From positions 1 to 64,000 of the forward strand of contig CAMDGV010000017.1 of NCBI GenBank assembly GCA_945898055.1: a stretch of DNA of 64,000 nucleotides, given 5' to 3'. Under the pieces are notes generated by a model. That model made no database searches. It saw nothing but the letters and a program-made list of their open reading frames with translations, and was not told where the DNA came from. The translations under genes were made by a program, and so were the position numbers. Origin of the DNA: Akkermansia muciniphila (GTDB lineage: Bacteria > Verrucomicrobiota > Verrucomicrobiia > Limisphaerales > UBA9464). This document shows positions 29,957 through 40,600 of this stretch, one piece after another; positions within the stretch are counted from its first letter, which is position 1, and the number at the start of each line of letters is the position of its first letter.

Positions 29957-30730
29957 TTGCGTTTGAAAAAGATGAATTTGCTGTTGCGTCTCTGGCGATC
30001 CTCCCTCGGGAAGAAATATGTGATGGCCCTCACTGGCATTGCGCTTTTTGGGTTTGTGATTGGCCATTTGGTCGGCAATCTTCAGGTTTTTGGCAATCCT
30101 GATCTGATAAATACCTACGCTCATTTTTTAAAATCCAAGCCCGGTTTGATTTGGGGCGCTCGGATTGGGTTGTTGCTGATGGTTAGCTTACACTTTGCTG
30201 CGGCAGTGACCCTCACCTTGGCCAACCGTGCTGCCCGTCCGATCCCTTATGCTGGTGGTTCCTCGCCCGGTTCCACTTGGAAATCCCGACATGCGATGCT
30301 CTCGGGATTAGTGATCTTGGCCTTCGTGGTTTATCATTTGCTGCATTACACCGCTTTGATTAGTGGCATTAATGGAACCGGTAGAGATTTTTCCTTACTG
30401 AAAACGACTTTGTCCGGATCTAATGATGTCGTCCCCGATGTTTATGCGATGATGATTCTAGGTTTCAAGGTTTGGTGGGTTACTGCCTTTTATTTAATCG
30501 CCCAAGCCTTGCTCTTTCTCCACCTCGGGCACGGGCTTGCTTCGATGTTTCAATCACTGGGCTTAAGGAACCACACGTGGTGGCCTCGCATCAGCGCTTT
30601 CGCTCGGGCTGCAAGTTTGGTGATTTTTCTGGGGTACGCCTCGATTCCGATTGCGGTCCTCGTCGGGGGAATGGGATCGGAGTATGCTCAAAGGGCCCTC
30701 GCCCAAATGTCAGTTAAGGAGGCCAAATAA
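29957..30730 (+). CDS. sdhC: Succinate dehydrogenase/fumarate reductase cytochrome b subunit
   Basis: [30 protein letters not shown]; followed by sdhA and sdhB. Confidence 0.88.
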   Translation: MRLKKMNLLLRLWRSSLGKKYVMALTGIALFGFVIGHLVGNLQVFGNPDLINTYAHFLKSKPGLIWGARIGLLLMVSLHFAAAVTLTLANRAARPIPYAGGSSPGSTWKSRHAMLSGLVILAFVVYHLLHYTALISGINGTGRDFSLLKTTLSGSNDVVPDVYAMMILGFKVWWVTAFYLIAQALLFLHLGHGLASMFQSLGLRNHTWWPRISAFARAASLVIFLGYASIPIAVLVGGMGSEYAQRALAQMSVKEAK

Positions 30731-30731
30731 T

Positions 30732-32693
30732 ATGGCGACACTGAATTCTAACATCCCTTCGGGTCCCCTCTCGCAGAAGTGGGAAAACCACAAGTTTAGT
30801 TCGAAACTAATCAATCCCGCCAACAAACGAAAATACAAGATCATCGTAGTCGGAGCGGGTTTAGCCGGTTCGAGTACTTCGGCGACTCTGGCGGAGTTGG
30901 GGTATGAGGTGCATAATTTTGTGTTTCATGACTCCCCCCGTAGGGCCCATTCGGTCGCTGCCCAAGGGGGGATTAATGCGGCCAAGAATTACCAGAACGA
31001 CGGCGACTCCGTGCATCGATTATTTTATGATACGATCAAGGGTGGCGATTACCGCGCACGTGAAGCTAATGTGCATCGTCTAGCGGAGGTTTCAGTTAAC
31101 ATTATTGATCAGTGTGCAGCTCAAGGAGTGCCTTTTGCCCGTGAATATGGCGGTTTACTTGATAATAGATCTTTCGGTGGAGCGCAGGTTTCTCGAACTT
31201 TCTACGCCCGTGGTCAAACCGGCCAACAACTCCTTCTCGGTGCCTATTCGGCTCTGAACAAAATGATCGGTGCGGGTGGGGTAATTTCTCACACGCATTC
31301 AGAAATGCTGGATCTGGTGGTGGTGAATGGGCACGCAAAGGGAATCATTGTGCGGGACCTGCAAACCGGCGTGATCCATCGTCACAGTGCCGACGCTATT
31401 GTGCTCGCGACCGGCGGCTATGGAAACGTCTTCAATCTATCCACCTACGCGCGAGGTTCCAATGTCACCGCCAGTTGGCGTGCTTACAAGAGGGGAGCCA
31501 CCTTTAGTAATCCTTGTTACACGCAGATTCATCCGACCTGCATCCCTGTCTCGGGCGAGTATCAGTCTAAGTTGACTCTGATGTCGGAATCCCTTCGAAA
31601 CGATGGAAGGATCTGGGTTCCGAAACGGAAAGAAGACGCCCAGAAAGCACCTGCAGATATTGCCGAAAGCGACCGCGATTACTATCTGGAGAGAATGTAT
31701 TCGGCCTTCGGCAATTTGGCCCCGCGCGATGTGGCGAGCCGAGCCGCCAAAACGGTTTGTGACGAAGGACGCGGCATAGGCAGTACAGGTCTCGGGGTCT
31801 ATCTAGACTTTGCAGAATCTATTAAACGTCTCGGTGAAGATAAAGTCCGTGAGCGATATGGTAATCTCTTCTCCATGTACCATGAGATTACCAATGAGAA
31901 CGCTTACACCAGTCCAATGCGGATTTATCCCGCAGTCCACTACACGATGGGCGGACTCTGGGTGGACTATAATTTGATGAGTAATCTTCCGGGACTGTTC
32001 GTGCTGGGTGAAGCGAATTTCTCCGATCATGGCGCCAACCGCTTAGGCGCGAGTGCCTTAATGCAAGGGTTGTCCGATGGATATTTCGTGTTACCGAGCA
32101 CCATTGCGACCTATCTATCCACGGTGAAAACAGGGGGGCGACCCGGCACTGCGATCGGTGAATTCAAGGAGGCAGAGGAGAACGTTCAAGGATTTATTCG
32201 GAGGGCAACCTCCGGTAAAGGCAGTCGGACACCGGATAGTTTTCACAAGCAGTTGGGTAAACTCATGTGGGAGTACTGTGGGATGGCCCGTAACAAAGCC
32301 GGACTCGAAAAGGCTATTGGGTTAATTAGTGATTTGCGTGAGGAATACCGGACCAATCTCCGCGTTTTGGGCGACTCTGATAATTGGAACCAGCAACTCG
32401 AGAAGGCCGGTCGGGTGGGCGATTTTATCGAATTGGGTGAACTGATGTGTCGCGACGCGCTCATGCGTGAAGAGAGTTGTGGTGGGCATTTTCGTGAAGA
32501 GTACCAGTACACAGCCGCCGATTCGGAAGTGCAGCAGGGGATTGTCAATGCCGGCGATGTGAAGCGTCGCGACGAACAATTTGCTTTTGTGGCAGCTTGG
32601 GAGTTCCCAGGATCTGCGGATAAAGCCCCCATCTTAAATAAGGAACCTCTCGTTTATGAAGAAGTTGAAATGGGAACGCGCAGCTACAAATGA
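30732..32693 (+). CDS. sdhA: Succinate dehydrogenase/fumarate reductase flavoprotein subunit
   Basis: [53 protein letters not shown]; start adjusted to 30732. Confidence 0.92.
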   Translation: MATLNSNIPSGPLSQKWENHKFSSKLINPANKRKYKIIVVGAGLAGSSTSATLAELGYEVHNFVFHDSPRRAHSVAAQGGINAAKNYQNDGDSVHRLFYDTIKGGDYRAREANVHRLAEVSVNIIDQCAAQGVPFAREYGGLLDNRSFGGAQVSRTFYARGQTGQQLLLGAYSALNKMIGAGGVISHTHSEMLDLVVVNGHAKGIIVRDLQTGVIHRHSADAIVLATGGYGNVFNLSTYARGSNVTASWRAYKRGATFSNPCYTQIHPTCIPVSGEYQSKLTLMSESLRNDGRIWVPKRKEDAQKAPADIAESDRDYYLERMYSAFGNLAPRDVASRAAKTVCDEGRGIGSTGLGVYLDFAESIKRLGEDKVRERYGNLFSMYHEITNENAYTSPMRIYPAVHYTMGGLWVDYNLMSNLPGLFVLGEANFSDHGANRLGASALMQGLSDGYFVLPSTIATYLSTVKTGGRPGTAIGEFKEAEENVQGFIRRATSGKGSRTPDSFHKQLGKLMWEYCGMARNKAGLEKAIGLISDLREEYRTNLRVLGDSDNWNQQLEKAGRVGDFIELGELMCRDALMREESCGGHFREEYQYTAADSEVQQGIVNAGDVKRRDEQFAFVAAWEFPGSADKAPILNKEPLVYEEVEMGTRSYK

Positions 32694-32829
32694 TGTTGGA
32701 TTGACCCTTCACCGATCAATATGAGGCGTTGACCTCACCGTTGAGAGGTGGACCCCGCGAGCAGACAAAGCACAATTTTCAGACGGGCCCTTAGGTCTCC
32801 GTCTATAGATCAAATTTGAAAATTCTCTC

Positions 32830-33570
32830 ATGAAAGTGACCCTCAAAGTCTGGCGGCAGAAGAACGCGAAAGCCGCCGGTGCATTCAAAACCTATACCTC
32901 CCCTGAGCTGAATCCGAACATGTCCTTTTTGGAGATGCTCGATGTGCTCAACGAAGAGCTTTCGAACCGTGGAGAGGAACCTATTGCCTTTGACCATGAC
33001 TGTCGTGAGGGCATCTGCGGGACCTGTGCGTTGGTGATTAACGGTACGCCGCACGGTCCGCAGAAGGGAGTGACCACCTGTCAGACCTATATGCGGAGCT
33101 TCAAAGATGGCGACCAATTGGTTATTGAACCGTGGCGGGCGGGTCCCTTTCCTATTATTAAAGATCTTGTTTGCGACCGAAAATCCTTTGATCGCATCCA
33201 GCAAGCGGGTGGGTTCATTACCGTCCGAACTGGTTCAGCCCCCGATGCGAACAGCCTTCCAGTGCCCAAAGAAGACTCCGATCTGGCGATGGATGCTGCC
33301 CAATGCATTGGATGTGGTGCCTGTGTGGCCGCCTGCAAAAATGCGAGCGCAATGCTCTTTGTCGCAGCAAAAGTATCCCATCTGGGACTCATGCCCCAAG
33401 GGCAACCAGAGCGGTATCGTCGGGTAAAAGCCATGGTAGAGCAGATGGACACCGAGGGATTTGGGGCCTGCACCGTAACCGGAAGCTGTGAAGCGGTTTG
33501 TCCCAAGCAAATTAGCCTCGATTTCATTGCGCGATTGAACCGAGACTATGCGGTTTCTCTCTTAAAGTGA
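32830..33570 (+). CDS. sdhB: Succinate dehydrogenase/fumarate reductase iron-sulfur subunit
   Basis: [41 protein letters not shown]. Confidence 0.92.
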   Translation: MKVTLKVWRQKNAKAAGAFKTYTSPELNPNMSFLEMLDVLNEELSNRGEEPIAFDHDCREGICGTCALVINGTPHGPQKGVTTCQTYMRSFKDGDQLVIEPWRAGPFPIIKDLVCDRKSFDRIQQAGGFITVRTGSAPDANSLPVPKEDSDLAMDAAQCIGCGACVAACKNASAMLFVAAKVSHLGLMPQGQPERYRRVKAMVEQMDTEGFGACTVTGSCEAVCPKQISLDFIARLNRDYAVSLLK

Positions 33571-33678
33571 GGATGCAAGAAGCTCCAAAGGGGCGGAGCG
33601 GGATATGGCTGGGAGTCTCTCTGCGGGTTTGATCCTCAGAGTTGTACCCAAAGCACGGCCTATGATTTACTTTCAAAC

Positions 33679-33999
33679 GTGAACGATCCCTTCTCCCGTC
33701 AGCGGGACTTGGTCTTAAAGCATCCCCTCAATGAGTTAGCGCGATTCTCCCTAGGTCGAGCACTTTACGAGGCTGGCGACCTAGTTGGAGCCCGTGAAAA
33801 CTTAGATGTGGCACTTTCCCTTAAGCCTGATTGGATGGTGGTGCAGATTCTTTTGGGAAAATGTTCTTTGGCGGAAGGTCATTTAATCGAGGCGAAAGCG
33901 GCCTTTGAGCGTGCCCTGCAACTCGCCGTGGAGCAAAATCATCAAGGCCCCAAAGAAGAACTCGAAGATCAGCTTTCGCAGTTGAAGATTGAAAATTAA
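33679..33999 (+). CDS. TPR-repeat protein
   Basis: LGRALYEAGDLVGARENLDVALSLKPDW; LAEGHLIEAKAAFERALQLA. Confidence 0.75.
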   Translation: MNDPFSRQRDLVLKHPLNELARFSLGRALYEAGDLVGARENLDVALSLKPDWMVVQILLGKCSLAEGHLIEAKAAFERALQLAVEQNHQGPKEELEDQLSQLKIEN

Positions 34000-34029
34000 G
34001 AGGTGATACTTTTGGTCGTATTCCCACGT

Positions 34030-34890
34030 ATGATCCCTTTTTCACCTAAATCTCCTCACCAAGGGTTTACCCTGATCGAATTGCTCGTGGTGATTGCTAT
34101 TATAGCGATTCTTGCAGGGATGCTTTTACCCGCGTTGGCTCGGGCCAAACAAAAAGCATCATCAATCTCCTGCATTAACAACGAGAAACAACTGATGACG
34201 GCTTCGCTGGTCTATTCGGTGGATTTCCGTGATTATTGGCCGCCGAATGGGCAGGGGGATCCGACGGTCAATTTGGCCAATCCTCCCGCCAATTATGTCG
34301 CTAAATACTGGGTCGAAGGTCGCGATGGCTCGAATCTTTCGGATACAACCGCCGACAGTTTGATTAATCCACGAGTCTCGTTGCTGGCCTCGTTTCTTCC
34401 CGCCAAAGGGTGCTTCAAATGTCCGGGCGATAAGTTTTCTGAGAGAGTCAATGGGGTAAGACAATCGAACCCGCGTAGTTACGGCCAAAATCCATGGATT
34501 GGGTGGAGTGATCCCGTCCCTTATGGTTCCGGCGATTTAGGCAACAACACCCTTTATACCGTCTACAAGCGGACTGGAGATGTTACCGCTCCGACGGACA
34601 CCTTCGTTCATGGCGAGATTCATCCTTTGGGTATTTGTCGACCTTTCTTCGGAGTTCTGATGAGCGCCTCGGCAGCTGGCGCCTATCATGTTCCGGCGAA
34701 CTATCACGGCCGTTCCTCTAACTTTAATTTTGCAGACGGTCATGCCGAATCACATCGCTGGGTGAGTGCGACCTTCAATAATCCAACATCGAAGATTGAC
34801 CATCATTCGGTTCATGGAGAGGGGTTTCCAGGAACGGGAAGTCGCCCAGATCTTCAGTGGCTGAGGGAACATACCGCGTTCCGTCGATAA
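34030..34890 (+). CDS. Prepilin-like protein, PVC type II secretion/DUF1559-like
   Basis: [33 protein letters not shown]-terminal [14 protein letters not shown]. Confidence 0.85.
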   Translation: MIPFSPKSPHQGFTLIELLVVIAIIAILAGMLLPALARAKQKASSISCINNEKQLMTASLVYSVDFRDYWPPNGQGDPTVNLANPPANYVAKYWVEGRDGSNLSDTTADSLINPRVSLLASFLPAKGCFKCPGDKFSERVNGVRQSNPRSYGQNPWIGWSDPVPYGSGDLGNNTLYTVYKRTGDVTAPTDTFVHGEIHPLGICRPFFGVLMSASAAGAYHVPANYHGRSSNFNFADGHAESHRWVSATFNNPTSKIDHHSVHGEGFPGTGSRPDLQWLREHTAFRR

Positions 34891-34990
34891 GCTAATTAGG
34901 ATGAATCCTGTTGCATCTTGGCCACTGGCTTATTGGATCCGCAGTGATGACCGACATCTTGTTAATCTCGGCTGATTTTAGGTTTACTTT

Positions 34991-35638
34991 GTGATGCGAT
35001 TTCGACCCCTTGCGGAGTGCCGGCTCTATACTTTTGTTGACACAGCTTACCTTAGAGGCCGTGACCCGATTGATATTGCACGGCAGTTGTGTGACGGCGG
35101 TTCGGATTTAATCCAACTTAGGGCCAAGGGAAGTTCTCTAGAGGAGGTTCGACAGTTAGCCTTGCAGCTATTGCCAATTATGTCGGCAGCGGACGTTCGC
35201 TTGGTGATCAATGATCACCCTGAAATCGCCAGTGAGATCGGAGCCCCCTGTTTACATTTAGGTCAGGAAGATTTTTTTGATGCTGGGCATCAACAGGTAG
35301 AGGAATTACCTCAAAAGAAACAAGGTATCGAAATCGGACTCTCGACGCATACGCCCGATCAGTGTGCGAGAGCCGTCAATGCGGGAGCAGATTATGTGGC
35401 AATTGGCCCTGTTTTTGCGACGGACACCAAACCGCTGGCGGTGCCTGTTACCTTGGAGTATGTCCGGTGGGCCGCTAGTTCAGTGCGTTTACCTTGGTTT
35501 GCGATTGGTGGGATTAACCTCGAAACGGTAGAATCCGTGGTTCAAGCCGGAGCCCGACGGATTTGCGTGGTCAGCGCCATTCTAAATAGCCGGAATATTA
35601 CCGAAGCCTGTCGCGAATTTCGCCGCCGAATCGACTGA
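34991..35638 (+). CDS. thiE: Thiamine phosphate synthase
   Basis: GSDLIQLRAKGSSLEEVRQLA; LVINDHPEIASEIGAPCLHLGQED; DYVAIGPVFATDTK; FAIGGINLE. Confidence 0.88.
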   Translation: MMRFRPLAECRLYTFVDTAYLRGRDPIDIARQLCDGGSDLIQLRAKGSSLEEVRQLALQLLPIMSAADVRLVINDHPEIASEIGAPCLHLGQEDFFDAGHQQVEELPQKKQGIEIGLSTHTPDQCARAVNAGADYVAIGPVFATDTKPLAVPVTLEYVRWAASSVRLPWFAIGGINLETVESVVQAGARRICVVSAILNSRNITEACREFRRRID

Positions 35639-35659
35639 TTCAACTTTCAGAAATTGTCT

Positions 35660-36049
35660 TTAGGTATAAGTACTCCACGCGGTAGCTGAGACCGGAGCAT
35701 ACGAACGAATTTGGCGAAGTGAACGTTGACTTCGATCCAGTTCGGCCTGTTCGGCGCGGGCGAGTTTCTTGACCGAGTAGAGGATCTCCCCGTTTTTGTT
35801 TTCTAATTCAATCAAACCGGCCACCTCACGGCGCAAAGCGAGTTCTAAGACCTCCCAACTCTCACCGGATTCTAAGGTTTCAGATTTAGCGGCCGTCGTT
35901 GTTTCAACGATCTTTGGTTGAAGTGCGCGTTTCGCGGATTGACAAGAGTGCATGCGGGGCCAATCGGATTGGCGGATGGCATTCCCTTCTTCAAGGCTCC
36001 ACTGCTTCCAGTCGGCGTAGATTGCAAACAAGTGTTGTCGAAAGCTCAT
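35660..36049 (-). CDS. Possible FliT/FlgN-like flagellar chaperone
   Basis: Small helical protein next to fliS; DWKQWSLEEGNAIRQSDWPRMHSCQSAKRALQP. Confidence 0.4.
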   Translation of the reverse strand: MSFRQHLFAIYADWKQWSLEEGNAIRQSDWPRMHSCQSAKRALQPKIVETTTAAKSETLESGESWEVLELALRREVAGLIELENKNGEILYSVKKLARAEQAELDRSQRSLRQIRSYAPVSATAWSTYT

Positions 36050-36112
36050 GAGTACAGCGAAGAATTGAGTCCGTTTTAGATCAAGTCGGGTGCTCTCGGC
36101 GTGATCTTGGCA

Positions 36113-36559
36113 TCAGGCCGCCGCTGTCACTAATTCCGCGCCTGAAATATTTGAAGTTCCTTTGGAAACCATTTCAAACCAGGCATCACGGAGGCCAGTA
36201 ATCAGTCGGATGATCGTCCGAATACCCACGGATTCCTTCTCTATATTACTTCGGGTCAACTCTAAATCAAAGTAGCGGTAAAGCCGATGCATGGTCGCTG
36301 AAAATTCTCCGCCGATTTCCATGTTCAAGGAATGATCGAGCTCTCGGATAATTTCTTGAGCTCGAATGATATTGTTGTTAATCGCAGAATTGCATTCAGC
36401 GGGATCCTCTAATTCAAAACCTTGAAGAGAACGCTCCAAGAACCGGATAGCTCCATCGTATAACATCAGCACCAGTTGTCCAGGTGACGCAGTCTGGGTG
36501 GCGGCTTTTCTATAACTTTGCCAAGGATTTAAGGGAGGATGCATTGTGTTTGAAATCAA
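36113..36559 (-). CDS. fliS: Flagellar export chaperone FliS
   Basis: NPWQSYRKAATQTASPGQLVLMLYDGAIRFLERSLQGF; IIRELDHSLNMEIGGEF. Confidence 0.9.
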   Translation of the reverse strand: MISNTMHPPLNPWQSYRKAATQTASPGQLVLMLYDGAIRFLERSLQGFELEDPAECNSAINNNIIRAQEIIRELDHSLNMEIGGEFSATMHRLYRYFDLELTRSNIEKESVGIRTIIRLITGLRDAWFEMVSKGTSNISGAELVTAAA

Positions 36560-36603
36560 GTTTTAGGGGCGAGCTCAAGAAGGTCTACGGAGGCCGGTTA
36601 AAT

Positions 36604-36867
36604 TTATTCTCGGGTCAGATGTATCGCTAGCAACGTCGAAAGACGTTTAATGGTTTCAGATGGCGGGTAATCAGATTTCGCCACGAGTTCTTGTCCCTTT
36701 TTGATCCTCTCAGATCGGCTGTCGGGAAGTTGGTTTAACGAATCCCTTATCTCGTTTGAGGTCCCAAACTGAGCGGTGTCCACTCCCAAGGAGGACGTGG
36801 TTTTCGAGGTGACTTTGCCCGCAATTGTAGGCACTTGTTCTGGCTTGCTTGACGATCTAATTTCCAT
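36604..36867 (-). CDS. flgM: FlgM-like anti-sigma-28 factor
   Basis: SERIKKGQELVAKSDYPPSETIKRLSTLLAIHL plus flagellar context. Confidence 0.6.
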   Translation of the reverse strand: MEIRSSSKPEQVPTIAGKVTSKTTSSLGVDTAQFGTSNEIRDSLNQLPDSRSERIKKGQELVAKSDYPPSETIKRLSTLLAIHLTRE

Positions 36868-36974
36868 GGTGTCTCAACTTCGTTTGTAGGCTGAGTGATC
36901 GTCCGTTATCCCTCCGGAACGACACGAATATCATCGGCGAGAGTCTGAATAGCTTGAGACAAAAGATTAAAAAT

Positions 36975-37664
36975 TTATCGGAGTGGAAGCGTCGCGGTCA
37001 CTGCTTGGGCTGCGTAGCGAGAGAAAAGTCCGGGTGATCGCATATCGGCTTGGGGATCGCCCAATTCAACATGGCCGGTGTGGTGGCTTCGAAAATAGTC
37101 TCTAGCCGCTCGCGCAACATCCGCTTGGGCCGAATCAAAGGTCTCATCAACCGACCAGAGAGATTGCCCGGTCGAGGTCGTGACTAGCTTGAGATCCCAT
37201 CCGATGGAAATCGGCGGATAGGGTCTGTAGGAATGGACCCGTACGAAAAGAATACCATCCGCCAAGAGGTTCGTCTTAATGTGACTTAACAAATCAGCTG
37301 GCACCGATTCGGTAGCCAAAATTCTTGGGCGACCAAACCAGCGTTGAAGGTTTGCTGGGCTGACCGAGATCACTTCAAATCGCTGTTGCTTGCGCAACTC
37401 TTCTTCAAAGAGAGAGGTAATGGAATCGATCCGGTCCATGGCTGCCAAGTTGTCGAGTTCTACAGTTAAAGGGAGGACGGCGATCCGTTTCAGCTCTTGA
37501 GGAAGCGTCAGGACTGTTTTTTGTACATTTGACGGAATAAAGCGGGGACCAAATTCGGGCAGAGTCAGTTTTGGCGAAGAACAACCGAATCCAACGAGGC
37601 CAAGAACCAACCAACTCGTAAGAACCCAGACAGGGGGGCGGCAAGAGGGAAACGGAGGTTTCAT
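36975..37664 (-). CDS. Lipoprotein
   Basis: Lipobox-like LVGFGCSS; RIAVLPLTVE; no further family. Confidence 0.55.
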   Translation of the reverse strand: MKPPFPSCRPPVWVLTSWLVLGLVGFGCSSPKLTLPEFGPRFIPSNVQKTVLTLPQELKRIAVLPLTVELDNLAAMDRIDSITSLFEEELRKQQRFEVISVSPANLQRWFGRPRILATESVPADLLSHIKTNLLADGILFVRVHSYRPYPPISIGWDLKLVTTSTGQSLWSVDETFDSAQADVARAARDYFRSHHTGHVELGDPQADMRSPGLFSRYAAQAVTATLPLR

Positions 37665-40600
37665 GCGAGAAGTTCAGTGGATTGGAGTGCCTGCTTCAAA
37701 AGACCAGCTGCGGAGGGTAAGATCGGATCCAGAAGAGCGAGATTCTGATTTAGTTTAACGACAGATTTTTCAGCGCCGAAATCAACAAGCTGGCGATAGC
37801 GTTTTAAGAACTGTTGACTGACGGCTAATTCAATCGATGGAGCGAAAGGATGCAACGGTTCGTCAGCCAGAATGCGGCAGAGAATAAAAGAGGCAAGATC
37901 CGCCGGATCATGAGGATTAGCTGTTTCAGAGAAAATTTTAATCGTTTCACTCCCTCGGTCATTGAGCAGAAGGGCTTCGGCATATTGGCGACGGATCACT
38001 TTTGAATCCGGCAAGTTGCCCACGGCTGCCTGAGTCCAATCGAGTGCAAATTCTGCGGTCTCTGGCTTTTCGAGTGCGATGCAAGCTCCAACCTCCCATG
38101 CTTTTGCATGCTGAGGATTTAAACCAATCAGTTCATTGAGCTGAGTCAGAGCTGGAATAGTCTCCCTTTGCTGAGCGAGAAAAAAGGCGTAATCGAGCCG
38201 GATACCCTCAGACTTGGGGGAGTCCTTCATGGCTTGTTCATAAGCGGATTGGACTTCGTCTATTTTACCCAATTTATTTAAAGAATTTGCAAGACAATGG
38301 GCGGGACCTCCCAATCGGACTTCCGGATGCACAGGGGTTAAAGTCGGTTTGCTGCGAGTCTCCAAACAAGAGCGCATCGCGGTGACGCACTCAGCCCACT
38401 GTTTCAGTTCATAGTGCGCCACGCCCCTTAGAAAGGTATGTGATGCTGTAAGATCACTCGCCTGTAGACTCGGATGACTGAGCATAGCGATGACCTCGGT
38501 AAACCGATGGAGATGGAGCAAATGAGTGGCATACTGCGTCACCAAAACCTGGCGTAATTCGGGAGGGGTTTCTTGATGAGGGCGGAGCGTTAGTATTTTG
38601 AAAGCTTGATCATAATAGCGAATCCCAAAATTTTGCTGACCCGCTCGCCAAAGTTCTAATCCAAGATTCATCAACAAGTTGACATCGTTGGTGTATTCTT
38701 CGTTGGCAACTTCGAGCAACCGGAGGTTGCGATTAATCTTGTCGCGACTTTTTACCACAGCGGCTTGGTAGCCATAGTGCAGCAATTGAGCTGAACCGAA
38801 TTTATTTTCAAGCCCCCACTGTTCGCGTCGGGTCTCCAGACTTGCATAAACCTGTTCGTGAATTCGGCTAACGTAGAAAATCGCGGGTGCATTACAAAAC
38901 AGTCGCGGCACCTGACTGACGCCGTCGGATTCGCATCCAATATCTTGCAAAGGTAGCCGCCAAGCAATTACCCCAGGTTCGATGAGATGTTGCCTCAATT
39001 GCGCGTGCTGTTCCTTGGGGAGCTCCTCGTCGGCATCTAAGATCAAAATCCATTCGCCACGCGCATGTCGTAGTGCTTCATTGCGAGCTGCACTAAAGTC
39101 GTGATCCCAGGCGCGGAAATAAACCTCAGCACCATAACGACGGGCGATTTCCACAGTCTTATCGGTTGAGCCAGTATCGACCACCACAATTTGGTCAGCG
39201 AGTCCACCAATCGATTCCAAGCAGCGCCCTAAAAAGGCTTCTTCATTACGAGCGATCAGGCAAACGCTGAGCCGAGGTGCTTGCCCAGTTCGGAACGGTG
39301 CTGCGGGCAAGAGGGGCGACGGAATCCCTGGACGATTGGGAATAGAAGAAGTGAAGCGTTTGGCTCCTTTCCACTTAGGAGTTAATTGGAGAACTTTACG
39401 GGCACAACCACGAGCGAGATTGAAATCACCGACCTTGAGAGCGATTTCGCCGAGTAGAACCCATGCTTCCGGATTAAAGGGGCGTTCCTCAATCGAGGTA
39501 ATTGTAGCGGCCCAAGCACCTTGATTATTGCCACTATTAAAAAGTGCGGTTGCCGTTTGGATAGACCCCAGATGAGCGATAGCCGGAAGAACAAAAAGCG
39601 GGGCATGAGATTGTTTTAATGCCTCGTGTTCAGCCCGTTTTTTGGCATAAGCAGCGCGGGTTTCTTGCAGTAAAAAGGCAGCAGTTGCGGCGGTACGGGC
39701 CCAAGTCCAGTGGGTACGAACGTGCTCGGATCCACGACGTGCCCTCTCTTTCCAAAGGATCTGAGCGGTGATGGCCTCTTTCATAGCGAGGACCAAAGAA
39801 TCGATTGACGGTTCTAAAAACCACCCGCGATTATCCAGTTTAAGTCCGCTTATTTCGGTGCCGAGAAAGACGCGTTGTGCAGGAAGGCGGTGGACAAATT
39901 CATCGGTAGCAAAGTCGTCCGTGGCCCCACCGCCCGTTACAATGACTGGCAGAGCAGCAGCCATCGCCTCAAGGACAGGAAGACCAAAGCCTTCCCCGCG
40001 ATACGGATGAACGAGGCAGTGGCAGGCAGTGTAAAGCCCCGCTATTTGAGTGCTCGAGAGTTCCCGATCGATATGAATAATCTCGGGTGCTAAAGGATCG
40101 GCTTGGGCAGCACGGATCGCTTCAGTTTGAGTCTGCCCGGCATAAACAGAACCGCCTCCAAAGTCCTTAATAACGAGGCAAACATCGTCCGATCGACGAA
40201 AGGCTTTTAGATAGGCTTGGACCAATAAATCAGCGCCTTTGCGTTGGATTGTTCCGCCGACAAAGAGGAATCGAAACGCTTTGGAACTTGGGATAGGGAA
40301 GGGGGGGGCCTCGGGTGTGCTTAGCTCAGGATTGATGCCGAGCGGCAAGATTCGCAGCTTCGACAGAGGAATTCCAGCATTGCAATAGAGGTCTCGGACA
40401 TAGCGAGTATAGCACCAAATTTGGTCGACTGATTCGGCTCCCTTTACCCAATCACGAGGAATGGATCCAAATTCCCACGGTTGCATTTGAACCCACGCTC
40501 CTTGTGCCGGAGGCGTCCAGCGCGGGGGCCATTCGTGGCGGACGGTAACTTCAGTGTTAGCGGAAGCGCGCGCGGTTATATTTCTTGAGAAAGCGAGGAA